Origin: PALSA-1003 sp963741315
GTDB taxonomy: Bacteria > Pseudomonadota > Gammaproteobacteria > Burkholderiales > Casimicrobiaceae
NCBI GenBank assembly: GCA_963741315.1
Contig: CAVUHK010000002.1
Span: forward strand, 124,001-188,000
Length of the DNA stretch: 64,000 nt
Direction: 5' to 3'
Positions 34,203-42,909 of the stretch are shown piece by piece; the stretch's first letter is position 1, and each line of letters begins with the position of its first letter. Position numbers and translations under genes: made by a program. The notes below the pieces were generated by a model that was not told where the DNA came from, did no database searches, and saw only the letters and a program-made list of their open reading frames with translations.

Positions 34203-34985
34203 ATGAATCTCGACACACCTCGCCAGGTACTCAGCGGCCGCAAGGCGCTCGTCGTGGGTGTGGCGAACGACAGTTCGATCGCATGGGGCTGCGCAAAGGC
34301 GTTTCGCGAGCTGGGCGCGCAGGTCGCAATCACCTATCTCAACGACAAGGCGCGACCACATGTCGAGCCACTCGCCCGGGCCATAGATGCGCCGCTATTC
34401 CTGCCGCTCGACGTAAGCGTGCCGGGCCAGCTCGAAGCGGCATTCGACTCGATCGCGCAGCAGTGGGGCGAACTCGACATCCTCGTGCATTCGATCGCGT
34501 TCGCGCCGAAGGATGACCTGCAGGGTGGACTGCTCAACTGCTCGGCCGAGGGCTTCGCAAAGGCGATGGACGTGTCCTGCCATTCGTTCGTGCGCATGGC
34601 GCGACTTGCCACGCCGCTGATGAAGAACGGCGGCACGATGTTCGCGATGAGTTATCACGGCGCCCACAAGGTCGTGCCAACTTACAGCGTCATGGGGCCC
34701 GTGAAAGCGGCGCTCGAAGCGTGCTGCCGGTATCTTGCGTTCGAGCTCGGCAGCAAGGGTATTCGCGTGCACGCTATTTCCCCGGGGCCCCTCAAGACGC
34801 GGGCGGCTTCCGGCATCAAGGATTTCGATTTGCTGCTGGCCGAAGCGGCGCACCGGGCCCCAATCGGTGAACTCGTCGACATCATGGACGTGGGCTTCAC
34901 CTGCGCGTATCTTTCGACGCCTTACGCGAGGCGGGTGTCGGGTGGGACCGTCTACGTGGACGGCGGCGTCAATATCATGGCATAA
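34203..34985 (+). CDS. fabI: Enoyl-ACP reductase (FabI type)
   Basis: A 260-residue NADH-dependent enoyl-ACP reductase. NAD-binding start ALVVGVANDSSIAWG and the FabI catalytic Tyr-x6-Lys in YSVMGPVKAALEACC are present. FabI completes each elongation cycle of fatty-acid synthesis. Being placed at the end of the acyl-phosphate cluster, it may be a second, non-housekeeping copy, which cannot be tested from this window. Confidence 0.92.
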   Translation: MNLDTPRQVLSGRKALVVGVANDSSIAWGCAKAFRELGAQVAITYLNDKARPHVEPLARAIDAPLFLPLDVSVPGQLEAAFDSIAQQWGELDILVHSIAFAPKDDLQGGLLNCSAEGFAKAMDVSCHSFVRMARLATPLMKNGGTMFAMSYHGAHKVVPTYSVMGPVKAALEACCRYLAFELGSKGIRVHAISPGPLKTRAASGIKDFDLLLAEAAHRAPIGELVDIMDVGFTCAYLSTPYARRVSGGTVYVDGGVNIMA

Positions 34986-35099
34986 GAGCGAGAGGCCGCT
35001 CGCAGTGCGCCCGGAACGCGCAGCGATTGGGCATTTCAATGCGCGAGCCGGCCTTCCGTGCGCAAGTTCGGCTCGGCGTGCAACTATGGGGGAACCACC

Positions 35100-35345
35100 G
35101 TGAGAATCTGGATTGGCAACATGGCACCGGGCACGACCGACGAGGAGATCAAGGCGTTGGTGACGAAGTATTTCCCTGACCTCGAATGCAACGAGATCCA
35201 GCGCGTTGAAGGTTCCGGGACGCGCCCAGGCGCGATGCTGCGCTTCGCCGGAGCAACGTCGACCCAGCTTTCGAACCTCTCGTTGCGTCTGCACGGAATG
35301 CACTGGAAGGGAAGCACGCTCAACTGCCAGATGATGATCACCTGA
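35100..35345 (+). CDS. RRM-type RNA-binding protein
   Basis: An 81-residue protein starting at GTG 35100 behind GGGGGAA. It has the RNA-recognition-motif start VRIWIGNMAPGTTDEEIKAL and the downstream RRM half GAMLRFAGATSTQLSNLSLR. The central RNP aromatic positions are less regular than in eukaryotic RRMs, as usual for bacterial ones. It probably binds RNA; the target is unknown. Encoded between fabI and the SulP transporter. Confidence 0.7.
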   Translation: MRIWIGNMAPGTTDEEIKALVTKYFPDLECNEIQRVEGSGTRPGAMLRFAGATSTQLSNLSLRLHGMHWKGSTLNCQMMIT

Positions 35346-35377
35346 GGCCGAATTGGCAGCCATCGGGAGGATTCCGG

Positions 35378-37072
35378 ATGGATCACGCTCCGATGACCAC
35401 GAACAACGTCGCACCTGACGCTCCGGCGCTGCGTTTCGACATCGTCGCGGGTCTCACGGCTGCCGCGGTCGTCTTGCCCAAGGCAATGGCTTACGCGACG
35501 GTCGCCGGTTTGCCCGTCGCCGTGGGCCTCTATACCGCCTTCGTACCGATGGTGATCTACGCGCTGCTCGGCTCGTCACGGGTGCTCAGCGTCAGCTCGA
35601 CGACGACTCTCGCAATCCTCGCCGGAACGCAGCTCGGACTGACAGTGCCGGACGGCGATCCGGCGAAACTTGTCACCGCGACGGCCACGCTCACCGCGCT
35701 GGTCGGCGGCATGCTGATCCTGGCGAGATTGATGAAGCTGGGGTTCGTGGCGAACTTCATTTCCATGCCGGTCCTGACGGGTTTCAAGGCGGGAATCGGC
35801 CTGGTGATCGTGCTTGACCAGGTGCCGAAACTCCTGGGCATCCACATCACCAAGCAGGGATTCTTCGTCGACCTGCTTAGCGTTGTGCAGCATCTTCCCG
35901 ACACGTCGCTGCTGACGCTTGCGGTGGCCGTTGCGACGTTCGCCGTGCTCATTGGCATGGACCGGCTGTGGCCACATTCGCCGGCACCATTGATCGCCGT
36001 TGGGGGAGGCATTGCGGCGTCGTGGTTCTTCGGCTTGCAGGCCGCAGGGGTTTCGACGGTCGGCCTGATTCCGCGGGGCTTCTCTTCGCTCACCTTGCCG
36101 GATATCGCGCTCATCGAGCAGTTGCTTCCGGGCGCACTGGGGATCGCGCTCATGAGCTTCACCGAAACGATTGCGGCGGGTCGCGCCTTCGCTCGTCCGG
36201 GAGACCCTCCGATCGATGCGAACCGCGAGTTGGTTGCCACCGGGGTGGCCAATTTCGCAGGCGCGCTGTTCGGCGCCATGCCGGCGGGAGGCGGCACCTC
36301 GCAGACCGCGGTGGTGCGCGCGGCGGGTGGACGCTCGCAAAAGGCGTCGCTGGTGACCGCCGGTGCCGCGCTGGCAACGATGCTGCTGTTGGCTCCATTA
36401 CTGGGGCTGATGCCGCACGCGACGCTTGCAGCAATCGTGATCGTCTACTCCGTGGGGCTGATCCAGCCCGCGGAGTTTCTTGCCATCCGCAATGTGCGCA
36501 CGATGGAGTTTCGCTGGGCGGTCATCGCCGCGCTCGGTGTGCTCGTGCTTGGCACGCTCAAGGGCATCGTGGTGGCGATCATCGTCTCGATGATCGGTCT
36601 CGCGAGTCAGACCGCGCACCCGCGCGTTTCAGTCATCGGGCGCAAGCGCGGGGCCGATGTGCTGCGTCCGCTGTCGCCTGAACATCCCGATGACGAGACA
36701 TTCGAGGGGCTCTTGATCGTACGGCCGGAAGGGCGTCTGTTCTTCGCCAACGCGCAGGATGTCGCCGAGCAGATCAACGCGCTGGCCCGGCAGTACAAGC
36801 CGCGCGTGCTGGCCCTGGACATGAGCCGGGTTCCCGACCTCGAATACTCGGCATTGCAGGCGCTCATGGAGGGGGAGCGACGCATGACCGGAGGTGGCAC
36901 AATTGTATGGCTGGTGGGACTCAATCCCGGAGTTCTCGAGACGGTACGACATGCCGGGCTGGACGAGCGACTTGGCCGCGAGCGCATGCTGTTCAACGCG
37001 CGCGCGGCCATCGAACGTTACCAGGCGATGCAGTCGACGGACCGCAAGCCGCGGGCCACACCCGAGTACTGA
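35378..37072 (+). CDS. SulP-family anion transporter with STAS domain
   Basis: A 564-residue protein. About eleven transmembrane helices fill residues 20-410, including the SulP-type KAMAYATVAGLPVAVGLYTA, GSSRVLSVSSTTTLAIL and ESFTETIAAGRAF-like segments. A STAS domain occupies about residues 445-550 (VLALDMSRVPDLEYSALQAL). SulP proteins carry sulfate, bicarbonate, chloride or related anions; the substrate is not predictable here. Confidence 0.93.
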   Translation: MDHAPMTTNNVAPDAPALRFDIVAGLTAAAVVLPKAMAYATVAGLPVAVGLYTAFVPMVIYALLGSSRVLSVSSTTTLAILAGTQLGLTVPDGDPAKLVTATATLTALVGGMLILARLMKLGFVANFISMPVLTGFKAGIGLVIVLDQVPKLLGIHITKQGFFVDLLSVVQHLPDTSLLTLAVAVATFAVLIGMDRLWPHSPAPLIAVGGGIAASWFFGLQAAGVSTVGLIPRGFSSLTLPDIALIEQLLPGALGIALMSFTETIAAGRAFARPGDPPIDANRELVATGVANFAGALFGAMPAGGGTSQTAVVRAAGGRSQKASLVTAGAALATMLLLAPLLGLMPHATLAAIVIVYSVGLIQPAEFLAIRNVRTMEFRWAVIAALGVLVLGTLKGIVVAIIVSMIGLASQTAHPRVSVIGRKRGADVLRPLSPEHPDDETFEGLLIVRPEGRLFFANAQDVAEQINALARQYKPRVLALDMSRVPDLEYSALQALMEGERRMTGGGTIVWLVGLNPGVLETVRHAGLDERLGRERMLFNARAAIERYQAMQSTDRKPRATPEY

Positions 37073-37088
37073 TCGAGGGTTCTGAAGC

Positions 37089-37781
37089 ATGGAAACCGGA
37101 CGCGGACAGACCGAAGGATCGATGCGCCATATGATGGACGAAAAACACGATCGCCTGCTCGACCCGATCGATCGAATCTCGGAAATATTGTTCGGCCTGA
37201 TCATGGCCGTCACCATTGTCGGCTCGATATCGATCGCCACGGCCGGGCACGAGGATATGCGCAGCATCACTATCGCCGCGCTCGGTTGCAATCTCGCCTG
37301 GGGGCTGGTCGACGCGGTCATGTATCTCATCCGCACCGCAACCGAGCGGTCGCGCAATGGTGTTCTATTGAAGCGAATCGTCAGCGCAGACATCGATACC
37401 GCACACCGCATGATCGTCGAGACGCTGCCGGAGCATGTCGTTGCGATTACTGGCCCCGACGAAATCGAGGGCATGCGACGCCGCCTGCTCAGCCTGGAAG
37501 TGGATGGGCGAGCGATACTACGCGCGAGGGACTACCTCGAAGCGGTCGGCATATTCCTACTGGTCGTTATTGCGACGTTCCCGGTCGTGCTCCCGTTCAT
37601 ATTCATGAGCGACGCCGCACGGGCGCTGAGAGTTTCGCAGGCGGTGACACTTGGAATGCTCTTTGTGGCCGGGCATTCGCTCGGGCGTCACGCCGGACAC
37701 GCGAGGCCACTGCGCACAGGAGTGTTGATGGCCGTGTTCGGCGTTGTGCTCATTGCCGCGGTCAAGGCGCTGGGCGGATGA
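37089..37781 (+). CDS. VIT-like membrane protein
   Basis: A 230-residue membrane protein with the DPIDRISEILFGLIMAVTIV and AALGCNLAWGLVDAVMYLI segments seen in proteobacterial proteins labelled VIT1/CCC1-type. Four to five hydrophobic helices are seen, with a soluble stretch around residues 95-145. Whether it transports iron or manganese is unproven. Its stop codon overlaps the start of the next gene (ATGA), so the two are coupled. Confidence 0.72.
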   Translation: METGRGQTEGSMRHMMDEKHDRLLDPIDRISEILFGLIMAVTIVGSISIATAGHEDMRSITIAALGCNLAWGLVDAVMYLIRTATERSRNGVLLKRIVSADIDTAHRMIVETLPEHVVAITGPDEIEGMRRRLLSLEVDGRAILRARDYLEAVGIFLLVVIATFPVVLPFIFMSDAARALRVSQAVTLGMLFVAGHSLGRHAGHARPLRTGVLMAVFGVVLIAAVKALGG

Positions 37782-38419
37782 CAAGCGCCTGGCGCCCGGT
37801 GTGCGCGGTGGCAATGCTGTTCTGGCTTGCACCCGGAACCGCAGCAGCGGCGAGCGAATCCGATGCGCCGGCCGGCCCGGAATCGACGTTCACGGTCACC
37901 GGTTTCTACTACGCGATGCGGGACCAATCCGATTTCGCGGTCGGCATCGCCGCGTACGACCGCGGCCCGCTGCACCTGGAAGGGCGTTACAACTACGAGG
38001 CCCGCAACTCCGGATCGGCGTTCGCCGGTTGGAAGTTCGCCGGCGGTGATGCGCTCAGTTTCCAGGTGACACCCATCGTGGGGGTGCTGTTCGGCGCCGC
38101 GCGTGGCGTCATCCCCGGCGTCGAGGCGAGCGTGGCCTATGGGCCATTCGACGCCTACATCGAAGCCGAGTACGTGCGCGACCTCGATCAGCGCAGCGCG
38201 AGCTACTACTATGCGTGGAGCGAGCTCGCGTGGAAGCCCGCGCAGTGGCTGCGCATCGGTCTGGTCGGCCAGCGTACACATGAGATCGAGAACGGTCGCG
38301 ACCTGCAACGCGGCGCGTTCGCCCAACTGATTGTCGACAAGGTCACGCTCGGACTCTTCGCCTTCAATCCCGACTCCGCCAGCCGTTACGTCATCTTCTC
38401 GCTCAGTGCGCAGTTCTGA
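37778..38419 (+). CDS. Outer-membrane-like beta-rich protein
   Basis: A 213-residue protein beginning at ATG 37778 in an ATGA overlap with the VIT-like gene. After the signal peptide (LFWLAPGTAAAASE) it consists of alternating beta strands rich in Tyr, Gly, Ala (FTVTGFYYAMRDQS, GRYNYEARNSGSAFAGWKF) and ends in Phe (FSLSAQF), as outer-membrane barrels do. Probably a small outer-membrane protein partnered with the membrane protein upstream. Confidence 0.72.
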   Translation: MTSAWRPVCAVAMLFWLAPGTAAAASESDAPAGPESTFTVTGFYYAMRDQSDFAVGIAAYDRGPLHLEGRYNYEARNSGSAFAGWKFAGGDALSFQVTPIVGVLFGAARGVIPGVEASVAYGPFDAYIEAEYVRDLDQRSASYYYAWSELAWKPAQWLRIGLVGQRTHEIENGRDLQRGAFAQLIVDKVTLGLFAFNPDSASRYVIFSLSAQF

Positions 38420-38464
38420 ATTGTCGCTGTGGGCTGCCGCACGAAACAAGCGGACCCGGCTCGA

Positions 38465-39337
38465 TCAGAAGGCCTCCGGCACGTACTTGAACGGGTATTC
38501 GCGGGCCTTGTAGCGACCGACCTTGCGCTTGGGGAGCTTGACCTTTTCCGCCGGTGCGGTCTTGTAGGGAATCTGCTTGAGAAGATGGCTGATGAGGTTC
38601 AGCCGCACGCGCTGCTTGTCCTCCGAGCGCGCGACGAACCAAGGCGCCCACGCGGTATCCGTGGCGGCAAACATGTCGTCGCGCGCCCTGGTGTAGTCGT
38701 CCCAGCGATTGTAGGACTTCAGGTCCATCGGCGAGAGCTTCCAGGTCTTGCGACCGTCTCCGATTCGCGCCTGGAGCCGGCGCGTCTGCTCCTCCGGGCT
38801 GACTTCGAGCCAATACTTGAGCAGGATGATGCCCGACTGAACCATCATCTTCTCGAACAGCGGCACCACTTTCAGGAAGCCCTGCGCCTGTACCTCGGTG
38901 CAGAACCCCATCACGCGCTCGACGCCAGCCCGGTTGTACCAGCTCCGATCGAAGATCACGATCTCGCCAGCCGCCGGCAGATGCGGCAGGTAGCGCTGCG
39001 CGTACATCTGCGACTTCTCGCGCTCGCTTGGCGCCGGAAGTGCGACGACTCGAAATACACGCGGACTGACGCGCTCGGTGATGGCCTTGATCGTCCCGCC
39101 CTTGCCGGCACCGTCGCGCCCCTCGAAGATGATGCAAACCTTGAGCCCTTTGTGAACGACCCATTGCTGCAGCCTGACCAGTTCTACGTGCAGCTTCCTG
39201 AGACTGCGGTCGTAGTCCTTGTTGCTTAGCTCGGAATCGGCGGCAGTAGCGCCCTGCTTGCCCGGCGCCGCTTTGGTGACACCGCCCTTTGATTTCTTCA
39301 TTTTCGCTACGTTCTTTCCCGCGTCTTTCTTTGCCAT
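38465..39337 (-). CDS. ppk2: Polyphosphate kinase 2 (PPK2)
   Basis: A 290-residue PPK2: Walker A GRDGAGKGG, Walker B region IVIFDRSWYNRAGVERV, lid residues and the terminal KVGRYKAREYPFKYVPE. PPK2 enzymes make or use polyphosphate to phosphorylate nucleotides. Of the two ATGs at 39343 and 39337 the second has the proper distance to AGGGAG. The N-terminal 40 residues are Lys/Ala-rich and probably disordered. Confidence 0.92.
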   Translation of the reverse strand: MAKKDAGKNVAKMKKSKGGVTKAAPGKQGATAADSELSNKDYDRSLRKLHVELVRLQQWVVHKGLKVCIIFEGRDGAGKGGTIKAITERVSPRVFRVVALPAPSEREKSQMYAQRYLPHLPAAGEIVIFDRSWYNRAGVERVMGFCTEVQAQGFLKVVPLFEKMMVQSGIILLKYWLEVSPEEQTRRLQARIGDGRKTWKLSPMDLKSYNRWDDYTRARDDMFAATDTAWAPWFVARSEDKQRVRLNLISHLLKQIPYKTAPAEKVKLPKRKVGRYKAREYPFKYVPEAF

Positions 39338-39446
39338 TGTCATCTCCCTCGAGTCACTTTGCGGCAGTGGAGGCTATTGTAGATCATGGGCGCCAGGCGT
39401 TACAGCGACATGCGGAAATCTGCTTCCCCGGTTACAGCCTCGCCCG

Positions 39447-40706
39447 TTATGCTGCCGACGTATCAAACACGACCTGGTCATGCCACCAAAGCCGTTCGAA
39501 GAAGGTGCGCACCGTGTCGGCCTTCGAGCTTTCGGTCGATGGCGGGAATGCTTTTTCGACGATGTCGCCGAGGCTGCGCTCACCATCGATCAATTCCAAT
39601 AGCCGCATTTCTGACGCATCGATCGGCAGGTAGATATCGCGATACGTATGCGACGTATTGATCAGCACGGCAACTGCTCCGGGAGGCAGCCGCTCTCGAA
39701 CGCATACGGTATCCGGCATGCGAACCGGCACATAGGTCGGCCAGGCGTCGCCGGCAGGGCCGATCTGCTTCAAATTGGTGGGAGCGTCGTCGCGATACGC
39801 AATCGCACTGTGGCGAAGCATCGTGCCACGGAACAGTTCGCTGGCCGCATATTGATCCTCCATGGGCAGCGCCTGCAGTCTTGCGGTCTGGCGAAGGTGC
39901 GCCAATGCGCCGCAGTAAGGGCTGTATGCCGCTTGTCGGGACCATCGACCAAAGCGAAGCCCGCCCCGCTCGAGGTATTCGAGTAACTGCGGGACCGAAT
40001 ACGCGCGATCGCATGGGTGCAGAAGTGCGTCGGCCAACGCCGCTTCGTTGCGGAAGTCCGGTGCGTTTTGCAGCAGACCTTGCAGCGGATGTCCTGGCGG
40101 CAGTGCCTTGAGCGTTTCGATCAGATCCCGAATCTCGACATCGGTGGCGCCGATACCGATACGTCTGCAGAAGTCCTGCAACATGTAGATGCCGGTTCTT
40201 CCGTACGGCGCATACACCATCACGTGCATCGCCCCATGTGGCTCGAGCACGTCGCGCAGTGCGGCCAGCCCTATATCGGGATCCGGCAGGTGGTGGAGCA
40301 CTCCGGTGCAGACAATGTGGTCGAAGCGGGTCCCCAATTCGCGTGCCTGCTCGATGGGAAGACGTTGAACCTGCAGATTGTCGAGCTTGTACTTTCGTTT
40401 GAGTTCCTCGGTGCAGCGCACGCTTGTCGCGCTGAAATCGATGCCCGTCACCTTGGCTGCCGGCCAGCGCATCGCGTGTTTGGCCGCCTGCGAAGTTCCG
40501 CAGCCGGCGATGAGGATCGATTGGTCTTGCCCGAAGGCTCTCGAGGGCCAGAGCAAATGGTGCTCCGCGCGCTGCTTTTGCGGGTCTTGCCAGGCTTGAT
40601 ACTTCTCGAGGTTATCGACTGGAGGGGGATACGGATAGTCCTCGTAAAATGCGCAAACCTCGTCGGCGACACTCGTCGCGTCCCGGCTTCGCATTTCGGG
40701 GGCTTT
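39447..40706 (-). CDS. SAM-dependent methyltransferase with C-terminal PqqD-like tail
   Basis: A 419-residue protein with a class I methyltransferase domain: motif I ILIAGCGTSQAAKHA, post-I VTGIDFSATSV and the FDHIVCTGVLHHLPDP segment. The C-terminal 90 residues (YRDIYLPIDASEMRLLELID, GERSLGDIVEKAF) look like a PqqD or winged-helix-type peptide-binding module, which is my inference. ATG 40706 was chosen; a longer frame to 40754 begins inside the terminator hairpin of the upstream sulfatase and is excluded. Confidence 0.82.
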   Translation of the reverse strand, partial: KAPEMRSRDATSVADEVCAFYEDYPYPPPVDNLEKYQAWQDPQKQRAEHHLLWPSRAFGQDQSILIAGCGTSQAAKHAMRWPAAKVTGIDFSATSVRCTEELKRKYKLDNLQVQRLPIEQARELGTRFDHIVCTGVLHHLPDPDIGLAALRDVLEPHGAMHVMVYAPYGRTGIYMLQDFCRRIGIGATDVEIRDLIETLKALPPGHPLQGLLQNAPDFRNEAALADALLHPCDRAYSVPQLLEYLERGGLRFGRWSRQAAYSPYCGALAHLRQTARLQALPMEDQYAASELFRGTMLRHSAIAYRDDAPTNLKQIGPAGDAWPTYVPVRMPDTVCVRERLPPGAVAVLINTSHTYRDIYLPIDASEMRLLELIDGERSLGDIVEKAFPPSTESSKADTVRTFFERLWWHDQVVFDTSAA

Positions 40707-40719
40707 CATCGGCTTTGTG

Positions 40720-40762
40720 TCAGAAAAAAAGAACCCATGCGTGGATTGAACCACGCATGGGT
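40720..40762 (-). terminator. Rho-independent terminator after the sulfatase gene
   Basis: A perfect 12-bp stem ACCCATGCGTGG / CCACGCATGGGT (40733-40744 and 40751-40762) with loop ATTGAA is followed, on the minus strand, by TTCTTTTTTTCTG. This fits a strong intrinsic terminator 62 bases after the sulfatase stop (40824) and just before the methyltransferase start. Confidence 0.93.
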
Positions 40763-40823
40763 CGATTGCACCAAGCCGCGAAGGGGCGCACCCCCTCGCT
40801 TCCGTCGAGCAGGCTCTGGGTTG

Positions 40824-42299
40824 TCAGCCGTGGTGCTGTACCTGCGCCAACACCGCGTCAAGGTTGAACGAGGCAGGTTTCTGCCGGGGCGGAAACTTCG
40901 CGAAGTCAGCGATCTGCTGCGCGACGAATGCCTGCATCATGTACATCTGCGGCACGTGATCGACCATCCAGTCAAGATAGGTGTTCGAGTTGTATTCGGC
41001 GCGCTCGAACGGATCGCGGCGCATGCTCATGATGTAAGGCAGGCGCAATTTTACGAACGGCTCCGCCCACTGCCTCATCGTATTGGCGCGCTGCACTGCC
41101 AGGTGGAACTTCCAGTCGCCGACCCGCACCGCAATGACCTCGCCATCGTCACTGAAGTAGATGATGCCGGGCCGCGGGCTTTCCTTCACCTTGCCCGTCA
41201 GGTAGGGAATCATGTCGAAGCCATCGAGATGGACATTGAATTTCTTCCCGTCCACCGTGCAGCCGTCGAGCAATTGCTTGGTGACATCAGGATTGCCGGC
41301 GACGGTCAGTAGCGTCGGAAACATGTCGATGTGCGAGACGATGCCGTTAAGCACCGAGTCTGCCTTGATCTTGCCCGGCCAGCGCATGAAGCACGGCACG
41401 CGCCATCCACCCTCCCAGTTGGAGTCCTTCTGGCCACGGAACGGAGTGGTGGCACCGTCGGGCCAGGTGTCGTTCTCCGGCCCGTTGTCGGTGGAGTACA
41501 TGACGATGGTGTTGTCGGCGATGCCCAGTTCGTCGAGCTTATCGAGCATCATGCCGATCTGCTCGTCGTGGACGACCATACGATCGCTGTACGGGTCCTG
41601 GCCACTCTTGCCGAGGTTCTTTTCGGCAACGTGCGTGCGGAAGTGCATGGCCGTTGCGTTGTACCAGAGGAAGAACGGCTTGTCCGCCTTGGCCTGCGTC
41701 TCCATCCAGGCGAGCGCTTTGTCCGTGATCTCCTCGTCGATGGTTTCCATGCGCTTCTTGGTGAGCGGACCGGTGTCGACAATCGTCTGTCCACCCTTGC
41801 CGTCGGCCTTGCAGTGGAGCACGCCGCGCGGTCCAAACATCTTCTTGAACGCAGGATCCTTGGGGTAATCCGGCAATTCCGGTTCTTCCTCGGCGTTGAG
41901 GTGATAAAGGTTGCCGAAGAATTCATCGAAGCCATGCATCGTCGGGAGGAATTCGTCGCGATCGCCGAGGTGATTCTTGCCAAACTGGCCGGTGGCATAA
42001 CCCTGCGGCTTGAGCAATTCGGCGATGGTCGGATCTTCCTTTTGCAAGCCGACCGTCGCGCCGGGCATGCCGACCTTGGTCAGACCGGTGCGAATCGGGT
42101 TCTGTCCGCAGATGAAGCAAGCACGGCCGGCGGTGCAACTCTGCTGCGAGTAATAGTCGGTGAAGGTCACGCCTTCTTTGGCAATGCGGTCGATGTTTGG
42201 CGTTCGATAACCCATCATTCCGCGACTGAAGTGGCTGATGTTCCATATCCCGATGTCGTCGCCCCAGAGAATCAGGATGTTCGGTTTCTTTGCTGCCAT
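40824..42299 (-). CDS. Arylsulfatase
   Basis: A 491-residue sulfatase starting at ATG 42299 behind AGGAAC. The metal-binding N-terminus PNILILWGDDIG (Asp14, Asp15), the formylglycine site SCTAGRACF (Cys55, Arg59) and a second conserved region GQFGKNHLGD are all present. It hydrolyses sulfate esters after Cys55 conversion to formylglycine. No signal peptide is visible, so it appears cytoplasmic, unlike many family members. No sulfatase-activating enzyme is encoded in the window. Confidence 0.93.
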   Translation of the reverse strand: MAAKKPNILILWGDDIGIWNISHFSRGMMGYRTPNIDRIAKEGVTFTDYYSQQSCTAGRACFICGQNPIRTGLTKVGMPGATVGLQKEDPTIAELLKPQGYATGQFGKNHLGDRDEFLPTMHGFDEFFGNLYHLNAEEEPELPDYPKDPAFKKMFGPRGVLHCKADGKGGQTIVDTGPLTKKRMETIDEEITDKALAWMETQAKADKPFFLWYNATAMHFRTHVAEKNLGKSGQDPYSDRMVVHDEQIGMMLDKLDELGIADNTIVMYSTDNGPENDTWPDGATTPFRGQKDSNWEGGWRVPCFMRWPGKIKADSVLNGIVSHIDMFPTLLTVAGNPDVTKQLLDGCTVDGKKFNVHLDGFDMIPYLTGKVKESPRPGIIYFSDDGEVIAVRVGDWKFHLAVQRANTMRQWAEPFVKLRLPYIMSMRRDPFERAEYNSNTYLDWMVDHVPQMYMMQAFVAQQIADFAKFPPRQKPASFNLDAVLAQVQHHG

Positions 42300-42470
42300 G
42301 ATCTGTTCCTTTCACTTTGGAAAATGGCCAAGTTCCCCGCAAGGGACGAAGGCCGGAGAAGCGGTTCTACCTCTTTGCTTTGTGCACCAACGATGCTTTA
42401 TGGATCGAACACCCGGCGCATCTAGTTGTAACAATGTTTTTCGAATCCTCCCAGCTCACCCATTACCGAT

Positions 42471-42860
42471 TCACAGCAGTTTCCAGAGAATGCTCACGAA
42501 CAGAATTACACCCGAGACCGACATGATCATTGCCATGATCAGCGGCGCCCGCGGACGCCCGAATATTCGCGGCTGATCGAGTACCTTGAGCGTTTGCCAA
42601 TATTCGAGGGTGCCCATCACCATCGCGAAGGTCCCCATCGCGGTCAGAAAAAGCCCGGCATCGCGTGGAACATCGGTCCTGACGAGCTTGCCTTCATCCT
42701 GAAATGCCTGAAGGATCTTGAAGATTGTGAAGCCAAAACTGAGCAACGAAAGCGATGTCCGCGTCCACGACATCAACGTGCGGTCCGCGGCCATCAGCGT
42801 GTTCATCACCGGCAGGTTCGGTGGGGCATCCGTGGACGAATTCCGGGAATCATTCGACAT
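42471..42860 (-). CDS. DUF202 family membrane protein
   Basis: A 129-residue protein with a soluble start, NTLMAADRTLMSWTRTSLSL, and three transmembrane helices; the AADRTLMSWTRTSLSLLSFG segment is the DUF202 hallmark. It begins 49 bases after the cydB stop, on the same strand, and is probably part of the oxidase operon. Function unknown. Confidence 0.9.
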   Translation of the reverse strand: MSNDSRNSSTDAPPNLPVMNTLMAADRTLMSWTRTSLSLLSFGFTIFKILQAFQDEGKLVRTDVPRDAGLFLTAMGTFAMVMGTLEYWQTLKVLDQPRIFGRPRAPLIMAMIMSVSGVILFVSILWKLL

Positions 42861-42909
42861 GTCGGTTCTTTGCGAAGTGGCTACTTGACCGGGTACGGGT
42901 GCAACTGAA

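Noticed and set aside
34986..35020. Hairpin after fabI as terminator
   Set aside because: GAGCG/CGCTC stem is short and is not followed by a T-tract.
40707..40754. Upstream extension of the methyltransferase
   Set aside because: It starts inside a perfect terminator hairpin and adds a non-conserved N-terminus.
41331..42425. 364-residue antisense frame opposite the sulfatase
   Set aside because: Sulfatase signature motifs are on the other strand; the shadow frame has no recognisable features.
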